NCBI RefSeq assembly: GCF_003429005.1
Contig: NZ_QVQV01000002.1
Span: forward strand, 372,001 to 436,000
Reading direction: 5' to 3'
Source of the DNA: Paraburkholderia sp. DHOC27
GTDB taxonomy: Bacteria > Pseudomonadota > Gammaproteobacteria > Burkholderiales > Burkholderiaceae
DNA: 64,000 nucleotides
Of this stretch, positions 29,809-38,685 are shown one piece after another. The notes under the pieces are model-generated. The model worked only from the letters and a program-made list of their open reading frames with translations, ran no database searches and had not been told where the DNA came from. Position 1 is the first letter of the stretch. Each line of letters begins with the position of its first letter. The position numbers were made by a program, and so were the translations under genes.

Positions 29809-30456
29809 TCATCCCACCGCCTTCGGCAACTGCCAGCCGCGTGTCACCGCGACCATGCGCAGCACGAAACACGCGAGTCCTCCGAGCATTGCGGCCCAGC
29901 CCGGCGGCACACCCGCACGGCGCGCCACGACCACCACCAACGCGCCGACGAAGGCCGCGCTCGCGTAGACGTCGGCGCGCAAAACCAGCGGCACGCGTGT
30001 CAGCAGGATGTCACGGATCACACCCCCACCCACACCGGTGATGGTGCCCATCAGCATCGCCACGAACGGCCGGATCTTGTAGAGCAGCGCCTTCTCGACA
30101 CCGGCGACCGCAAACAGCGCGAGTCCTGCGGCATCGAGTACGGTCATCAGTCCGGGCGGAAACGACTGCACGAGCGCATGACACAGGAAGGCGAACAGGC
30201 CGGCCGCGAAGGTCAGCGCGGGATAGCGCCAGTCGCTGATCGCGCTGGGCGGCGTGGCGCCGATCAGCAGATCGCGGATCACGCCGCCGCCAAGCGCCGC
30301 CACGAACGCCACGACCATCACGCCCAACAGATCGAGGCCGCCGCGCATGGCGGTCACCGCGCCTTCGACCGCGAACACGAAGGTGCCGGCCAGATCGGCG
30401 ACCCAGATCAGCGTTTCGATGCCCACCCGGGTTTTGCTGGTCGATAAGGTCTGCAT
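29809..30456 (-). CDS. TRIC-type cation channel family (UPF0126) protein
   Basis: This 215-residue protein has seven hydrophobic segments. It is built from two UPF0126 repeats, each with the diagnostic GGGVIRD motif (ALGGGVIRDLLIGATPP and GVGGGVIRDILLTRVPLVL). Structural work on prokaryotic relatives shows homotrimeric cation channels like TRIC. The physiological ion and role are not known. It lies alone, upstream of an unrelated transcription unit. Confidence 0.9.
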   Translation of the reverse strand: MQTLSTSKTRVGIETLIWVADLAGTFVFAVEGAVTAMRGGLDLLGVMVVAFVAALGGGVIRDLLIGATPPSAISDWRYPALTFAAGLFAFLCHALVQSFPPGLMTVLDAAGLALFAVAGVEKALLYKIRPFVAMLMGTITGVGGGVIRDILLTRVPLVLRADVYASAAFVGALVVVVARRAGVPPGWAAMLGGLACFVLRMVAVTRGWQLPKAVG

Positions 30457-30550
30457 CGCGCCGTTGCCCTTCCTTCAGTTGAGTGGTGGAAAAGGTATCG
30501 TGCGAACGGCCCGACGGGGAAATTTTTTACGCGCTCCTCAGGCGAAATCC

Positions 30551-32089
30551 TTAGGCGCGCTCGTTGGCCAGCTCCGGTCCCAGCGCATCGTAAAGCGGTT
30601 GCAGCAGCGGCGCCGCGGGACGCCAGCGCGCCAGCGAAGTGCGATAGATAGGTTGACGTACCTGCGAGGCACTCGCGGTGTTGACCTGCCGTTGGGTCTG
30701 ATGAAACGCCAGACAGCGTGCGTCCCAGTCGAGCCCGCAATGGGCCAGCATGCGCCGCGCCGTGCCTTCGAGATCGTCGACCAGTTCCTCGTACTGCACT
30801 TCGAGCATCACGCCCGGCGGCAACGCCTGCCGCCAGTGCGCCATCAACGCATCGTAGGCGCGGTAATAGCGGCCGAGTTCAGCGAGATCGTAGCTGAACG
30901 GCACGTCGTGAAAGATGCGCGAGAAAATCGACAGACAGGTTTCCACCGCGCCGCGGCGGCTGTGGATGATGCGCGCGTTCGGCAACGCCAGATGGATCAG
31001 CCCAACGTTGATGAAGTTGAAGGGGTACTTGTCCGTAATGCGCTTGAAGGGGTCGTCCTCGCCTGCGTCGCGCAACGCGCGCAACTCAGGCAGTTCGTCG
31101 CGGATCCGGCGTTGATAATCGGCGCCGAGCGCCGTGAGTTGCGCCGCTGACGCTTGGCGAATCGCGTCCAGATGAAGCTTGTCGTCCTCGTCCGGTTTGC
31201 GCGCAAGCGCGCTGACCAGCGCCTTGCCGAAATCGGGACGCTCGCCCGCGCCATAAACCGCGGGATGGCTCGCGAGAATCTGCTCGATCAGCGTGGACCC
31301 GGAACGCGGCATGCCGACGATGAACACCGGCGCCTCGGATGGGTCGCCCAAACCGCCCTTCGCCCGCAGAACATCGGCGCTCAGCAACTGCGGCAACTGG
31401 CTGAAGAGACCGAGCGTCAACGCCTCGTTGTAGTCGACGTTACCGCGATACATCGCGTTCGCCTTCAGCAGATGATCGAACGACGCATCGTTCTGTTTCA
31501 TCTCGCCCAATGCGTGGCCGAGCGCGAAATGCAATTGCGCGCGATTGTCCGGCGTGAGCGAATCGCCGCGCTGCAGGAGCGCCTGCATGGCGATGAAATA
31601 CGGATCGTCGGGCGTCATGCGCTTCGACTGCACGTAGTTGCGGTAGTAGAGCCCGCTTTGCGGCGCGATGTCGATGGCGCGCCGATACGCTTCATGCGCC
31701 TCGTCGAAGCGCCCGAGCGCCTGCAGACAGTTCGCGAGATTGTTGTACGAACCGTCGATCAGCGTGCCGGTTTGCGCCGCCATCCGGTAGCTCTTCACGG
31801 CTTCCTCCAGACGATGCATCTGCTCGTACACCCAGCCCAGATTGTGATGGATGTCCGTGGTGCCCGGATCCAGCGCCAACGCATCCAGGTAGCGCTGCAG
31901 CGCTTCCGGATAACGCTCCAGTGCTACGTAAATGGAGCCGAGATTGTTGTGCACCGACGCATCGTTGGGTTGCCGCAAACGCGCCATTTCGAGCGCGTCG
32001 AGCGCACCCGGTAGATCGCCGCGCTGCATGCAGGCGTTGCCGCGGGCGATCAGATCGTCCGCGCTTTCCTGCTGTGTAGGGTGCGTCAT
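30551..32089 (-). CDS. TPR-repeat sulfotransferase
   Basis: The product is 512 residues. Residues 10-180 hold about five tetratricopeptide repeats (for example GNACMQRGDLPGALDALEMARLRQPNDA, then NLGSIYVALERYPEALQRYLDALALDP). From about 250 a P-loop sulfotransferase domain follows, with the PAPS 5'-phosphosulfate loop VGMPRSGSTLIEQILASHP and the 3'-phosphate region RIIHSRRGAVETCLSIFSR. It resembles TPR-linked sulfotransferases that sulfate tyrosines or glycans. There is no signal peptide. The substrate is unknown and no obvious partner is adjacent. Confidence 0.9.
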   Translation of the reverse strand: MTHPTQQESADDLIARGNACMQRGDLPGALDALEMARLRQPNDASVHNNLGSIYVALERYPEALQRYLDALALDPGTTDIHHNLGWVYEQMHRLEEAVKSYRMAAQTGTLIDGSYNNLANCLQALGRFDEAHEAYRRAIDIAPQSGLYYRNYVQSKRMTPDDPYFIAMQALLQRGDSLTPDNRAQLHFALGHALGEMKQNDASFDHLLKANAMYRGNVDYNEALTLGLFSQLPQLLSADVLRAKGGLGDPSEAPVFIVGMPRSGSTLIEQILASHPAVYGAGERPDFGKALVSALARKPDEDDKLHLDAIRQASAAQLTALGADYQRRIRDELPELRALRDAGEDDPFKRITDKYPFNFINVGLIHLALPNARIIHSRRGAVETCLSIFSRIFHDVPFSYDLAELGRYYRAYDALMAHWRQALPPGVMLEVQYEELVDDLEGTARRMLAHCGLDWDARCLAFHQTQRQVNTASASQVRQPIYRTSLARWRPAAPLLQPLYDALGPELANERA

Positions 32090-32362
32090 GAGTAGTCGGG
32101 AATCGTGCCGAACTGCTGTGGGGAAAAGCGTGCGCCGCGCTTGCCGGATGGATCGAGTGCGAGCTTAGCAAAACTGCGACGAAACGGAATTTCCAAATTT
32201 CACCGAGTATTACCGGGGGATTACGCTTTGTAAGAGCCGGTGCGAAACGCTTGCGGCGAGCGAGTCTGGACGGCTGCACGTGCACCGCTGCGCGACGCGA
32301 AGTGGTCGAAACTGGCGGGGAGAAAGTGCTACGATAAATCGCGCATGACGACGGAGGCGGCC

Positions 32363-32560
32363 ATGTCGAAGTCATTGAGTCCGGAAGCCATTGAGGCGCT
32401 GCGGCGCCTGAACGAGGTGGGCATCGGGCAAGTCACGCCCGCGCTTGCGCCGGGCGTGGCCGGCGAGTTGCTCGGCATGGGACTGGTCGTCGAAAGCGCC
32501 GGTGGCGAGGTGGAGATCACCTGCGCGGGTCGCCAATACCTGTCCGGCGATTGCGACTGA
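32363..32560 (+). CDS. Small hypothetical protein
   Basis: This 65-residue product starts at ATG 32363, where GGAGG lies 5 nt upstream; an in-frame ATG at 32345 lacks this. The sequence MSKSLSPEAIEALRRLNEVGIGQVTPALAPGVAGELLGMGLVVESAGG reads as a compact helical, winged-helix-like unit. No family is recognised. The next small gene starts 14 bp downstream, suggesting a bicistronic unit. Confidence 0.6.
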   Translation: MSKSLSPEAIEALRRLNEVGIGQVTPALAPGVAGELLGMGLVVESAGGEVEITCAGRQYLSGDCD

Positions 32561-32574
32561 CGCGGGAGACGCAG

Positions 32575-32820
32575 ATGGAGCCTAAAGGCATCGACATGGG
32601 CGACTATCAGGAGCCCTACGGCGACTATGAGATCGAGGTCGCGGTCGAGCAGGTGCTCACCGGCGTCAAGGCGCATTTCCGGATCTTGCGCGCTGGCGCA
32701 GTGGTCGCCGACTGGCATCTGGTGCACATCACCCGGCTCTGGCCCACCGAGCACGCGGCGGCCGAGGCAGGCTTTCAGGCGGCACGCGAGATGATCGACA
32801 GCGGCAATTTCCGCAGTTAG
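32575..32820 (+). CDS. Small hypothetical protein
   Basis: This 81-residue product begins at ATG 32575, preceded by GGGAGA. It is acidic at the N-terminus (MGDYQEPYGDYEIEVAVEQ) with a beta-strand-like centre (AHFRILRAGAVVADWHLVHI) and a C-terminal helix (HAAAEAGFQAAREMIDSG). There is no membrane segment or known motif. It is likely co-transcribed with the 65-residue gene just upstream. Confidence 0.65.
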   Translation: MEPKGIDMGDYQEPYGDYEIEVAVEQVLTGVKAHFRILRAGAVVADWHLVHITRLWPTEHAAAEAGFQAAREMIDSGNFRS

Positions 32821-32903
32821 GTACGCTCGCACTCCGCGTGTCTCGTGTCCAATTTACGCGGACGAACGCCGAATCTGCGCAAGATGGGCGCGCCAAATAC
32901 AAA

Positions 32904-32980
32904 CGCCGGATGATCCGGGCATTAGCCCACATCATCCGGCGTGTCAGGATGCCGCCCGGGCGTTCGTCATGAACGCCCGG
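32904..32980 (-). terminator. Double hairpin terminator after the DUF4148 gene
   Basis: Two hairpins follow the DUF4148 stop on the minus strand. The first has 10-bp arms at 32956-32965 and 32971-32980. The second has 11-bp arms at 32904-32914 and 32931-32941 and then a T-rich tail (TTTGTATTT). Confidence 0.7.
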
Positions 32981-32992
32981 CGCTACCCGGTA

Positions 32993-33244
32993 TTACTGGT
33001 ACTGGTTGTTCGTTTGCTGACGAGCGCCCGACTGGGTCGACGCAGCCTTCACACCGCCGTAGGCGTTGTTGTCGGCGTTAGCGCGTTCAGCGGCAACGGT
33101 TTGCTCGCTTTGGCCTTGTTGCGAAGCCGGAGCGCCAACCGACGGACGGTAGAACGGTGCCGGGCCGTAGCCGCTAGCAAAAGCGGGAGCGGCGAGCGTA
33201 GCGGAAGCAGCAACCAGAACGGCGGCGATGAGCTTGGTCTTCAT
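32993..33244 (-). CDS. DUF4148 small secreted protein
   Basis: The 83-residue product has a signal peptide (MKTKLIAAVLVAASATLAAP, cleavage about AFA-SG). The short mature part is rich in Gln, Asn and Ala (ASQQGQSEQTVAAERANADNN). This fits DUF4148, a family of small exported proteins expanded in Burkholderia and relatives. The function is unknown. A double hairpin follows and a long AT-rich control region precedes it, suggesting its own strong transcript. Confidence 0.88.
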   Translation of the reverse strand: MKTKLIAAVLVAASATLAAPAFASGYGPAPFYRPSVGAPASQQGQSEQTVAAERANADNNAYGGVKAASTQSGARQQTNNQYQ

Positions 33245-33649
33245 GAGATGACTCCAATAATGTTTCGGATTTCGGTTCAGGAAGGCGTCGCGACAGGGGC
33301 CAAGTGGTTGCCTGCAACACCGATGGAATAAGTGTATTCCCTTACTATCAAATATTTGTACCGATAATCCGAAATTACTATTCTTGAGACTGAAATAATC
33401 CCGCTAGCCCTTTTCTGGCATGCCAAACAATGGGGTCGGAAGGTCTCGTCGCCGGACCCGTCTTATCTTCCTTCTGGCCCTTCATATCTTGTTAATGTTG
33501 GCTGAGCGAGCGGCTCGCCACACGCCGTGCTTCGCGCCGGCACCACTCCACGCGTGAACCGATAGCTGGACTTCGCGCGTGACGCTCCCAAGGTGGAGGC
33601 GCGCGCTTGCTGTAAAATCGCGGTTTGATTCATGTTGCCGGCCGTCGCC
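33245..33649. promoter_or_regulatory. Divergent DUF4148/dusA control region
   Basis: This 400-bp region is AT-rich at 33320-33410 against its GC-rich surroundings. It contains the perfect palindrome GGAATA-agtg-TATTCC at 33325-33340 and other ATTCC/GGATT-type words. A TAAAAT -10 box for dusA lies at 33613-33618. No gene is seen. Confidence 0.5.
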
Positions 33650-34651
<1,002 letters not shown>

Positions 34652-34656
34652 AGGGC

Positions 34657-34685
34657 TAGGCAAACGCAGATCGTGTTTGTATAAT
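34657..34685 (+). promoter_or_regulatory. Promoter of tRNA-His
   Basis: TAGGCA (34657-34662) and a perfect TATAAT (34680-34685) are 17 bp apart and lie about 54 bp before the tRNA. Confidence 0.55.
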
Positions 34686-34739
34686 CTCGCTTCTTGATCG
34701 GCAAGCCATTTCTCGGCAAGCCAAACAGATGTCCCAGTG

Positions 34740-34815
34740 GTGGCTGTAGCTCAGTTGGTAGAGTCCAGGATTGTGATTCCTGTCGTCGTGGGTTCGAGTC
34801 CCATCAGCCACCCCA
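34740..34815 (+). tRNA. hisR: tRNA-His (GTG anticodon)
   Basis: A 76-nt cloverleaf runs from 34740 to an encoded CCA at 34813-34815. The acceptor stem GTGGCTG pairs with CAGCCAC, the anticodon GTG is at 34773-34775 and the T-loop GGTTCGAGTCC follows. The extra 5' G needed for His identity is encoded at 34739 opposite the discriminator C. Confidence 0.97.
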
Positions 34816-34890
34816 TCTCCCCTTCAGTCGTTCCGCAGCATCTCCTGTCATATTCTTGTCCACGACAAAATCCCTCGCTTACTCCAGGCC

Positions 34891-35784
34891 CTACCAGTTC
34901 CGTCCACGAATAAACTGCGCGACGCGTTGTGCCACGATCTTGTAGCCCTCGGCCGTCAGATGCTCTTCGTCGACGCGTAGCGAGGTCGGCACGATGTCAG
35001 CGGCGCGGTCCAGTTGATCGGTCGCGGTGTCGTTGGAACGAGTCACGAGTTCGCTCCGCACGTCGATGAAGTTATTCGGAAAGCGGGCCGCGAGCTGACG
35101 GTTGAGGCCAATCACCGTGTCGTATTTTTCGGTGCCACTCCCCTCGCCCTCCCCATTCAAAATGGACAGGATGATGAAGCGTCCGTGCGCCACTCGCGCC
35201 GCCATTTGCTCGATGTTGCTGACGGTCGCACTGGTCTCGCCACTCTCCACATCCTTGCGCCCCGCCCAGATCACGTTGACGTCTTTGGTGTAGTCGTCAA
35301 CGAGGAACGGGCTGTCCGGCGGCACATGTGCCGGCGCGCCTTGTGCATCGCGAACGAAGACCTGATGGTAGTCGGGCGTGGACGCGAGCTTGCCGGGCAT
35401 GCCATCCAGCGTGCCGTGGACACCCGCAATGCCCGCACCTGGAATCGACACACCGTTGGTGATGGTGACCGGGATCGGCCCGGCAGCCGGCACCTGATCG
35501 CCGACCACCGACACATGCGCCTGCAGCGCGCCCTGACGCGCCGCAATCGCATCGGAGGTCTGGTCCGCGACGCCGAAATTGCGTACCAGACGTCCATCGA
35601 GCAGCACGGACAATTGATACGGCCAGCTGCCGTGTGCGCCGCCACTGTCGGCCGTGCCGTAGGTGAGGGAGTCGCCCCAGGCGTCGATGGGAAGATTGGC
35701 CGCGGCGTTTTGCGCGAGTGCATTCGAAACGGGCACCAGCATGGCGAGCGTCAGGACGAGACAGCACGTGCGTCTTGCGCTCAT
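34891..35784 (-). CDS. Secreted SGNH/GDSL-type hydrolase
   Basis: The product is 297 residues from ATG 35784 (MSARRTCCLVLTLAMLVPV), giving a signal peptide cleaved near NALA-QN. The mature protein starts with DAWGDSLTYGTADSGG, block I of SGNH hydrolases with the nucleophile Ser in GDSL. The block V Asp/His pair is in VDEEHLTAEGYKIVAQRVA. The middle (NVIWAGRKDVESGETS) is consistent with block III N. The substrate is unknown; relatives cleave acyl or acetyl esters. The upstream extension was rejected for lack of protein character. Confidence 0.85.
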   Translation of the reverse strand: MSARRTCCLVLTLAMLVPVSNALAQNAAANLPIDAWGDSLTYGTADSGGAHGSWPYQLSVLLDGRLVRNFGVADQTSDAIAARQGALQAHVSVVGDQVPAAGPIPVTITNGVSIPGAGIAGVHGTLDGMPGKLASTPDYHQVFVRDAQGAPAHVPPDSPFLVDDYTKDVNVIWAGRKDVESGETSATVSNIEQMAARVAHGRFIILSILNGEGEGSGTEKYDTVIGLNRQLAARFPNNFIDVRSELVTRSNDTATDQLDRAADIVPTSLRVDEEHLTAEGYKIVAQRVAQFIRGRNW

Positions 35785-35884
35785 TGCGCTACCTCGACCC
35801 ATTGATGCCGCGTGTCGCTGCAACCTCGACGTTTGTGCCGCTCGACGCGTTGCGGGCGAGCGATCCACCGCAACGCATGCTGGT

Positions 35885-36077
35885 TCACACAGCAAGGGTG
35901 TAGTCCACATAGATCGAGGCGGTGACCAACACGATTGAAATAATCAGGAATGCAACGTAATGAAACTTCGCGCCGCTGTGAATGGCGTCGGCCTGTGCGT
36001 GCCGCTCGTAAGCACATTCGCCGCGAAGTGTCGGCACGAGGATGGAACGAAGCTACGGCATCTTCTGGAGGTGTCAT
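35885..36077 (-). pseudogene. Small membrane protein gene, apparently frameshifted
   Basis: A protein-like C-terminus in one minus frame reads ERHAQADAIHSGAKFHYVAF, followed by a membrane helix (LIISIVLVTASIYVDY) and the end TLAV. This frame is blocked upstream by TAG and has no good start; only a GTG at 36037 without a ribosome-binding site would give 50 residues. The ATG at 36077 (MTPPEDAV) overlaps the preceding small gene by ATGA but is one base out of frame. A single-base shift near 36050 would join them into about 63 residues. It could be a real gene with a sequence error, a decayed gene or programmed frameshifting. Confidence 0.4.
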
Positions 36078-36220
36078 AGGCCGACGGCCATCGCGCTATC
36101 CATGCGGATGACTCGCGCCATTCGGACCTGCCGGCACGCGAAGTCGTTGCGCTGCGTCGCCAATGCCGCGCTCGCCCCTGACGCGGCCCGGTCTTCGTCA
36201 TCACGGCTATCCCGCCTCAT
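36074..36220 (-). CDS. 48-residue hypothetical protein
   Basis: The frame MRRDSRDDEDRAASGASAAL...MARVIRMDSAMAVGL is preceded by a perfect AGGAGG 4 nt before the ATG and overlaps the next start by ATGA. Its charged N-terminus and Met-rich C-terminus show no known domain. The strong ribosome-binding site is the main evidence. Confidence 0.4.
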   Translation of the reverse strand: MRRDSRDDEDRAASGASAALATQRNDFACRQVRMARVIRMDSAMAVGL

Positions 36221-36405
36221 CCACCCTCCTGACCATCAGCGAACGCGCGACCAGGCCACGCATTGCAGGCAGAAGAGGATTATTTTCAAATTCCGGCGGC
36301 GGCTCTGTGGGCTAACCAACGATGGGCGGCGGTTTGCGCGCCGCTCCTGTCCGTCACGGTGCATGAGAGCGGGGCACGCGGCAGGCCCTATGCGTTGCGA
36401 ACGCC

Positions 36406-36440
36406 AAGGGGGAGACGCCATGCTGCGCGATCTCCCCCTT
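36406..36440. repeat. 10-bp inverted repeat downstream of the repeat protein gene
   Basis: AAGGGGGAGA (36406-36415) and TCTCCCCCTT (36431-36440) form a perfect stem with a 15-nt loop, 44 bp past the stop of the minus-strand repeat protein gene. It lacks a T-tract, so it may protect the mRNA end. The rest of 36221-36483 shows no gene. Confidence 0.5.
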
Positions 36441-36483
36441 ATGCCTATCCAGCGTGTGACATCAAACGGCGACGCTTCCTCGC

Positions 36484-37290
36484 CTAGTTGTGATGCTCCT
36501 CATGACCGCCGCCTCCGCCACCGCCATGCCCACCCTGCGGCGGGCCACCGTGACCACCTTGAGGCGGCCCACCATGACCACCCTGCGGCGGACCACCGTG
36601 ACCACCTTGTGGCGGACCACCATGACCACCCTGCGGCGGTCCACCATGTCCGGGCGGCGGCCCCCCGTGCTGCGCAGGCGGAGGACCACCATGTCCCGGT
36701 GGCGGACCACCGTGCCCCGGCGGCGGACCGCCATGTCCCGGGGGAGGACCGCCATGTCCAGGCGGCGGACCTCCATGTCCAGGCGGCGGACCGCCATGCC
36801 CCGGTGGCGGACCTCCATGCCCCGGTGGCGGACCACCATGCCCCGGTGGCGGACCACCATGCCCCGGCGGCGGACCAGGCGGCGGATGGTGCGCCCAATG
36901 CGCCTGATTGCCATACCAGGGGCGTCCGCGGTAATAGCTGCCCCAGTACGCGCCAATCGAGAACGTCACGACGGGCAAGCCGATGGCCGTGCCATATGTC
37001 AGCAGAGGGACGTTGTTACCCTGATAGGGATAGTTCAGATAGCCGGCATAGACCCAGCCGCGTTGATCCTGCAAAGCCACGTCACACCACGTGTACCCCG
37101 CCACGCAGCCAAACACTGCAACCGGCGCGCCGCCTGGCAACTGCGAAACCACCGGGTAATCCTGCGCGGGCCCCGCGTATAGATTCACTGGGCTATTGGT
37201 GTACGCCTGGGATTGCGCCGACGCCAGGCCAGGCAGCATCAACAGCCCGACAGCGCCAGCCAGCAATCCGCTGACTACTTTTTTTTGCAT
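36484..37290 (-). CDS. Secreted SH3-like protein with Pro-Gly-His repeat tail
   Basis: The product is 268 residues. A signal peptide (about 1-25, cleavage ASA-QS) is followed by a bacterial SH3-like domain (about 30-90: NLYAGPAQDYPVVSQLPGGAPVAVFGC, then WCDVALQDQRGWVYAGYL) and a hydrophobic/aromatic linker (GAYWGSYYRGRPWYGNQ). From residue 136 the tail is repeats: PPPGHGG ten times in all (nine in a row), one PPPAQHGG, five PPQGGHGG, then poly-Gly and HEEHHN. SH3 domains of this type bind peptidoglycan or surface proteins. The His-rich tail may bind metal; that is inference. A GGAGG site precedes the ATG. Confidence 0.88.
   Translation of the reverse strand: MQKKVVSGLLAGAVGLLMLPGLASAQSQAYTNSPVNLYAGPAQDYPVVSQLPGGAPVAVFGCVAGYTWCDVALQDQRGWVYAGYLNYPYQGNNVPLLTYGTAIGLPVVTFSIGAYWGSYYRGRPWYGNQAHWAHHPPPGPPPGHGGPPPGHGGPPPGHGGPPPGHGGPPPGHGGPPPGHGGPPPGHGGPPPGHGGPPPGHGGPPPAQHGGPPPGHGGPPQGGHGGPPQGGHGGPPQGGHGGPPQGGHGGPPQGGHGGGGGGGHEEHHN
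36520..36639. repeat. 24-bp minisatellite, PPQGGHGG units
   Basis: Five 24-bp units encode PPQGGHGG on the minus strand. The units are very similar in DNA (CCACCTTGAGGCGG/CCACCCTGCGGCGG variants), so copy number is likely to vary. Confidence 0.9.
36685..36873. repeat. 21-bp minisatellite, PPPGHGG units
   Basis: Nine uninterrupted 21-bp units encode PPPGHGG on the minus strand. Third positions vary among units (for example CCCCGGTGGCGG versus CCCCGGCGGCGG), so the peptide is more conserved than the DNA. Confidence 0.92.
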
Positions 37291-37621
37291 TTTTCCTCCA
37301 GTGTGGTCGAGCCTTCTTCATGTTCTGTGCTGCACGGGAGTCACTAGTAGCGGCGGACTCCTGCTGACCCTCAGCAAAATATGTTCCTGACGCAGGAAAG
37401 CACGACAAACGCGCTTTCCCCACAGGGAAAAGGCCAAAACAAGCGCCGGCATTTGATCAGCAATCCTGTGCATTCAGCATGCAGCCCACGGCGTCGATAT
37501 TTCGTTTGCATCCAGACCACTTCAGCACGCATCAGGAACGACGCACCGGGTTCACGAGGTTAGGCGCAGTAAGGCATGTAAGCGGATTTGAAATCCAATT
37601 CGAAGCTCGAACCTCTACACT

Positions 37622-37692
37622 AGCGACTCCTCTTCCCCTGAGAGGAAAGCGCTAAACACTCGTCGCCCACCTCCCCAGGTGGGCTTTTTTTT
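37622..37692 (+). ncRNA. Candidate small RNA or leader ending in an orphan terminator
   Basis: An upstream hairpin (CCTCT 37629-37633 with AGAGG 37641-37645, closed further out by AGCG/CGCT) is followed by a terminator with GCCCACCT/AGGTGGGC arms. A TACACT -10-like box lies at 37616-37621. No plus-strand gene lies upstream. It could be an independent RNA of about 65-70 nt or an attenuator of the gene starting at 37823. Confidence 0.4.
37665..37692 (+). terminator. Strong intrinsic terminator without an upstream plus-strand gene
   Basis: 8-bp arms (37665-37672, 37677-37684) enclose a CCCC loop, followed by eight T residues. The nearest upstream gene is on the other strand, so the terminated transcript is unknown. 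Confidence 0.85.
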
Positions 37693-37822
37693 GCCGACGC
37701 GTCAGCTTCTCCGCGTCCAACCAGCTGATGGTCGCGCAACCAGACAGGAACCCCCTTCCCGCTGGCAAACCGCCGACTGTCCTACAATAGCGGGCTACAC
37801 GATACGGCAAGAGGAAGCAACA

Positions 37823-38185
37823 ATGCGGTTCCGGATTCAGACCATTGCGCTCGCGCTGAGCGCAGCATGTTTCACGCTGCACGCCAACGCAGAAATGACA
37901 GCGGCCCAATACAAGCAATGGGCGCACGTGGACAACAACTCGGTCTATGCGGCCTACATTACCGGCGCGCTCAACGAACTCGGCTGGGCCAACGGTGACC
38001 TGATCTCGAAGAAGCGCGCTCCGCTATTCTGCCCGCCCGAACAGTTGCCGATCGGTCCACAAACCGTGTACCCCCTGCTCGACGAGTTTTTCACCAACCA
38101 CCCGGGTCTGTCGGATGATTTTCCGGTGGGTCTTGCCATCCTGCGTTCGATGCAGGCTGCGTTCCCCTGTCCGAAGTCCAAATAG
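37823..38185 (+). CDS. Exported Rap1a/Tai-like protein
   Basis: The product is 120 residues from ATG 37823, preceded by GAGGAAG. It has a signal peptide (about 1-21, HANA-EM). The mature part (YAAYITGALNELGWAN, then LFCPPEQLPIGPQTVYPLLDEFFTNHPGLSDDFPVGLAILRSMQAAFPCP) matches the helical Rap1a pattern with two cysteines that may form a disulfide. Some Rap1a/Tai proteins are immunity proteins for type VI effectors, but many are orphans. No effector is near, so an immunity role is not supported. Confidence 0.7.
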   Translation: MRFRIQTIALALSAACFTLHANAEMTAAQYKQWAHVDNNSVYAAYITGALNELGWANGDLISKKRAPLFCPPEQLPIGPQTVYPLLDEFFTNHPGLSDDFPVGLAILRSMQAAFPCPKSK

Positions 38186-38342
38186 GCGGCTTTCTTCAGG
38201 TGGCAACTTGAGTGGGCCGGCGCCGGCGGTGCAACAGCGGCGCAGACAAATTGCAACGCGCAGCGAATTTCCTGCTTGCGATCGGGTCTACGAGGGAATG
38301 AGGCGTGGTCCGGACGGACCCGGTACGGATAGGGAGGCTTGC

Positions 38343-38606
38343 ATGAGACGCATCGAATCCGCAGCGCCGGCAACAGCCTGGGTGCTGGCTGCCGTGATCG
38401 CATCAGCCGTGTTCGCCACCGTCGGTGGCACTGCCCACGCGCAGACGCCGCCTGGCGACGCAGGCGCTTCGATGGTGAAGCCGCCCGCGGCCTCCGGCAC
38501 GGCCAATCCCGCTAATCCGGATCACATGCCGGTCAAGAAGCCGCCCAAGCCGACCAACGACAAGATGACCCACACGCCGCCCGCGAGCGCCGCCAACGCA
38601 AAGTAA
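38343..38606 (+). CDS. Small exported hypothetical protein
   Basis: This 87-residue product starts at ATG 38343, with GGGAGG 5 nt upstream. A signal peptide (about 1-33, ending AHA-QT) is followed by a disordered Pro/Ala/Lys tail (MVKPPAASGTANPANPDHM, then PVKKPPKPTNDKMTHTPP). No domain is recognised. It follows the Rap1a-like gene by 157 bp on the same strand. Confidence 0.65.
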   Translation: MRRIESAAPATAWVLAAVIASAVFATVGGTAHAQTPPGDAGASMVKPPAASGTANPANPDHMPVKKPPKPTNDKMTHTPPASAANAK

Positions 38607-38685
38607 TGCGTGGCGCGCGGGCGGTGGGTCGTGCTTCGGCGTGCTTCGCGGTGGGTGGCGTGTGTTGCGTGTGAGGAAGGCCTCC

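Larger units (their letters stand above)
37291..37822. other. Long intergenic region with candidate RNA element
   Basis: These 532 bp hold the promoter side of the repeat protein gene, the 13-bp palindrome GGATTTGAAATCC (37584-37596), and a plus-strand hairpin pair ending in a strong terminator (37665-37692). No convincing protein-coding frame was found on either strand. Confidence 0.55.

Noticed and set aside
36042..37274. 410-residue plus-strand frame
   Set aside because: It runs opposite the repeat protein; the His/Asp/Ala pattern just mirrors the minisatellite. The minus-strand frame has a signal peptide and an SH3 domain.
37584..37596. GGATTTGAAATCC resembling a tRNA anticodon arm (TGA, or TCA on the other strand)
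   Set aside because: No matching acceptor, D or T arms in the right order are found on either strand, so it is not a tRNA gene or fragment.
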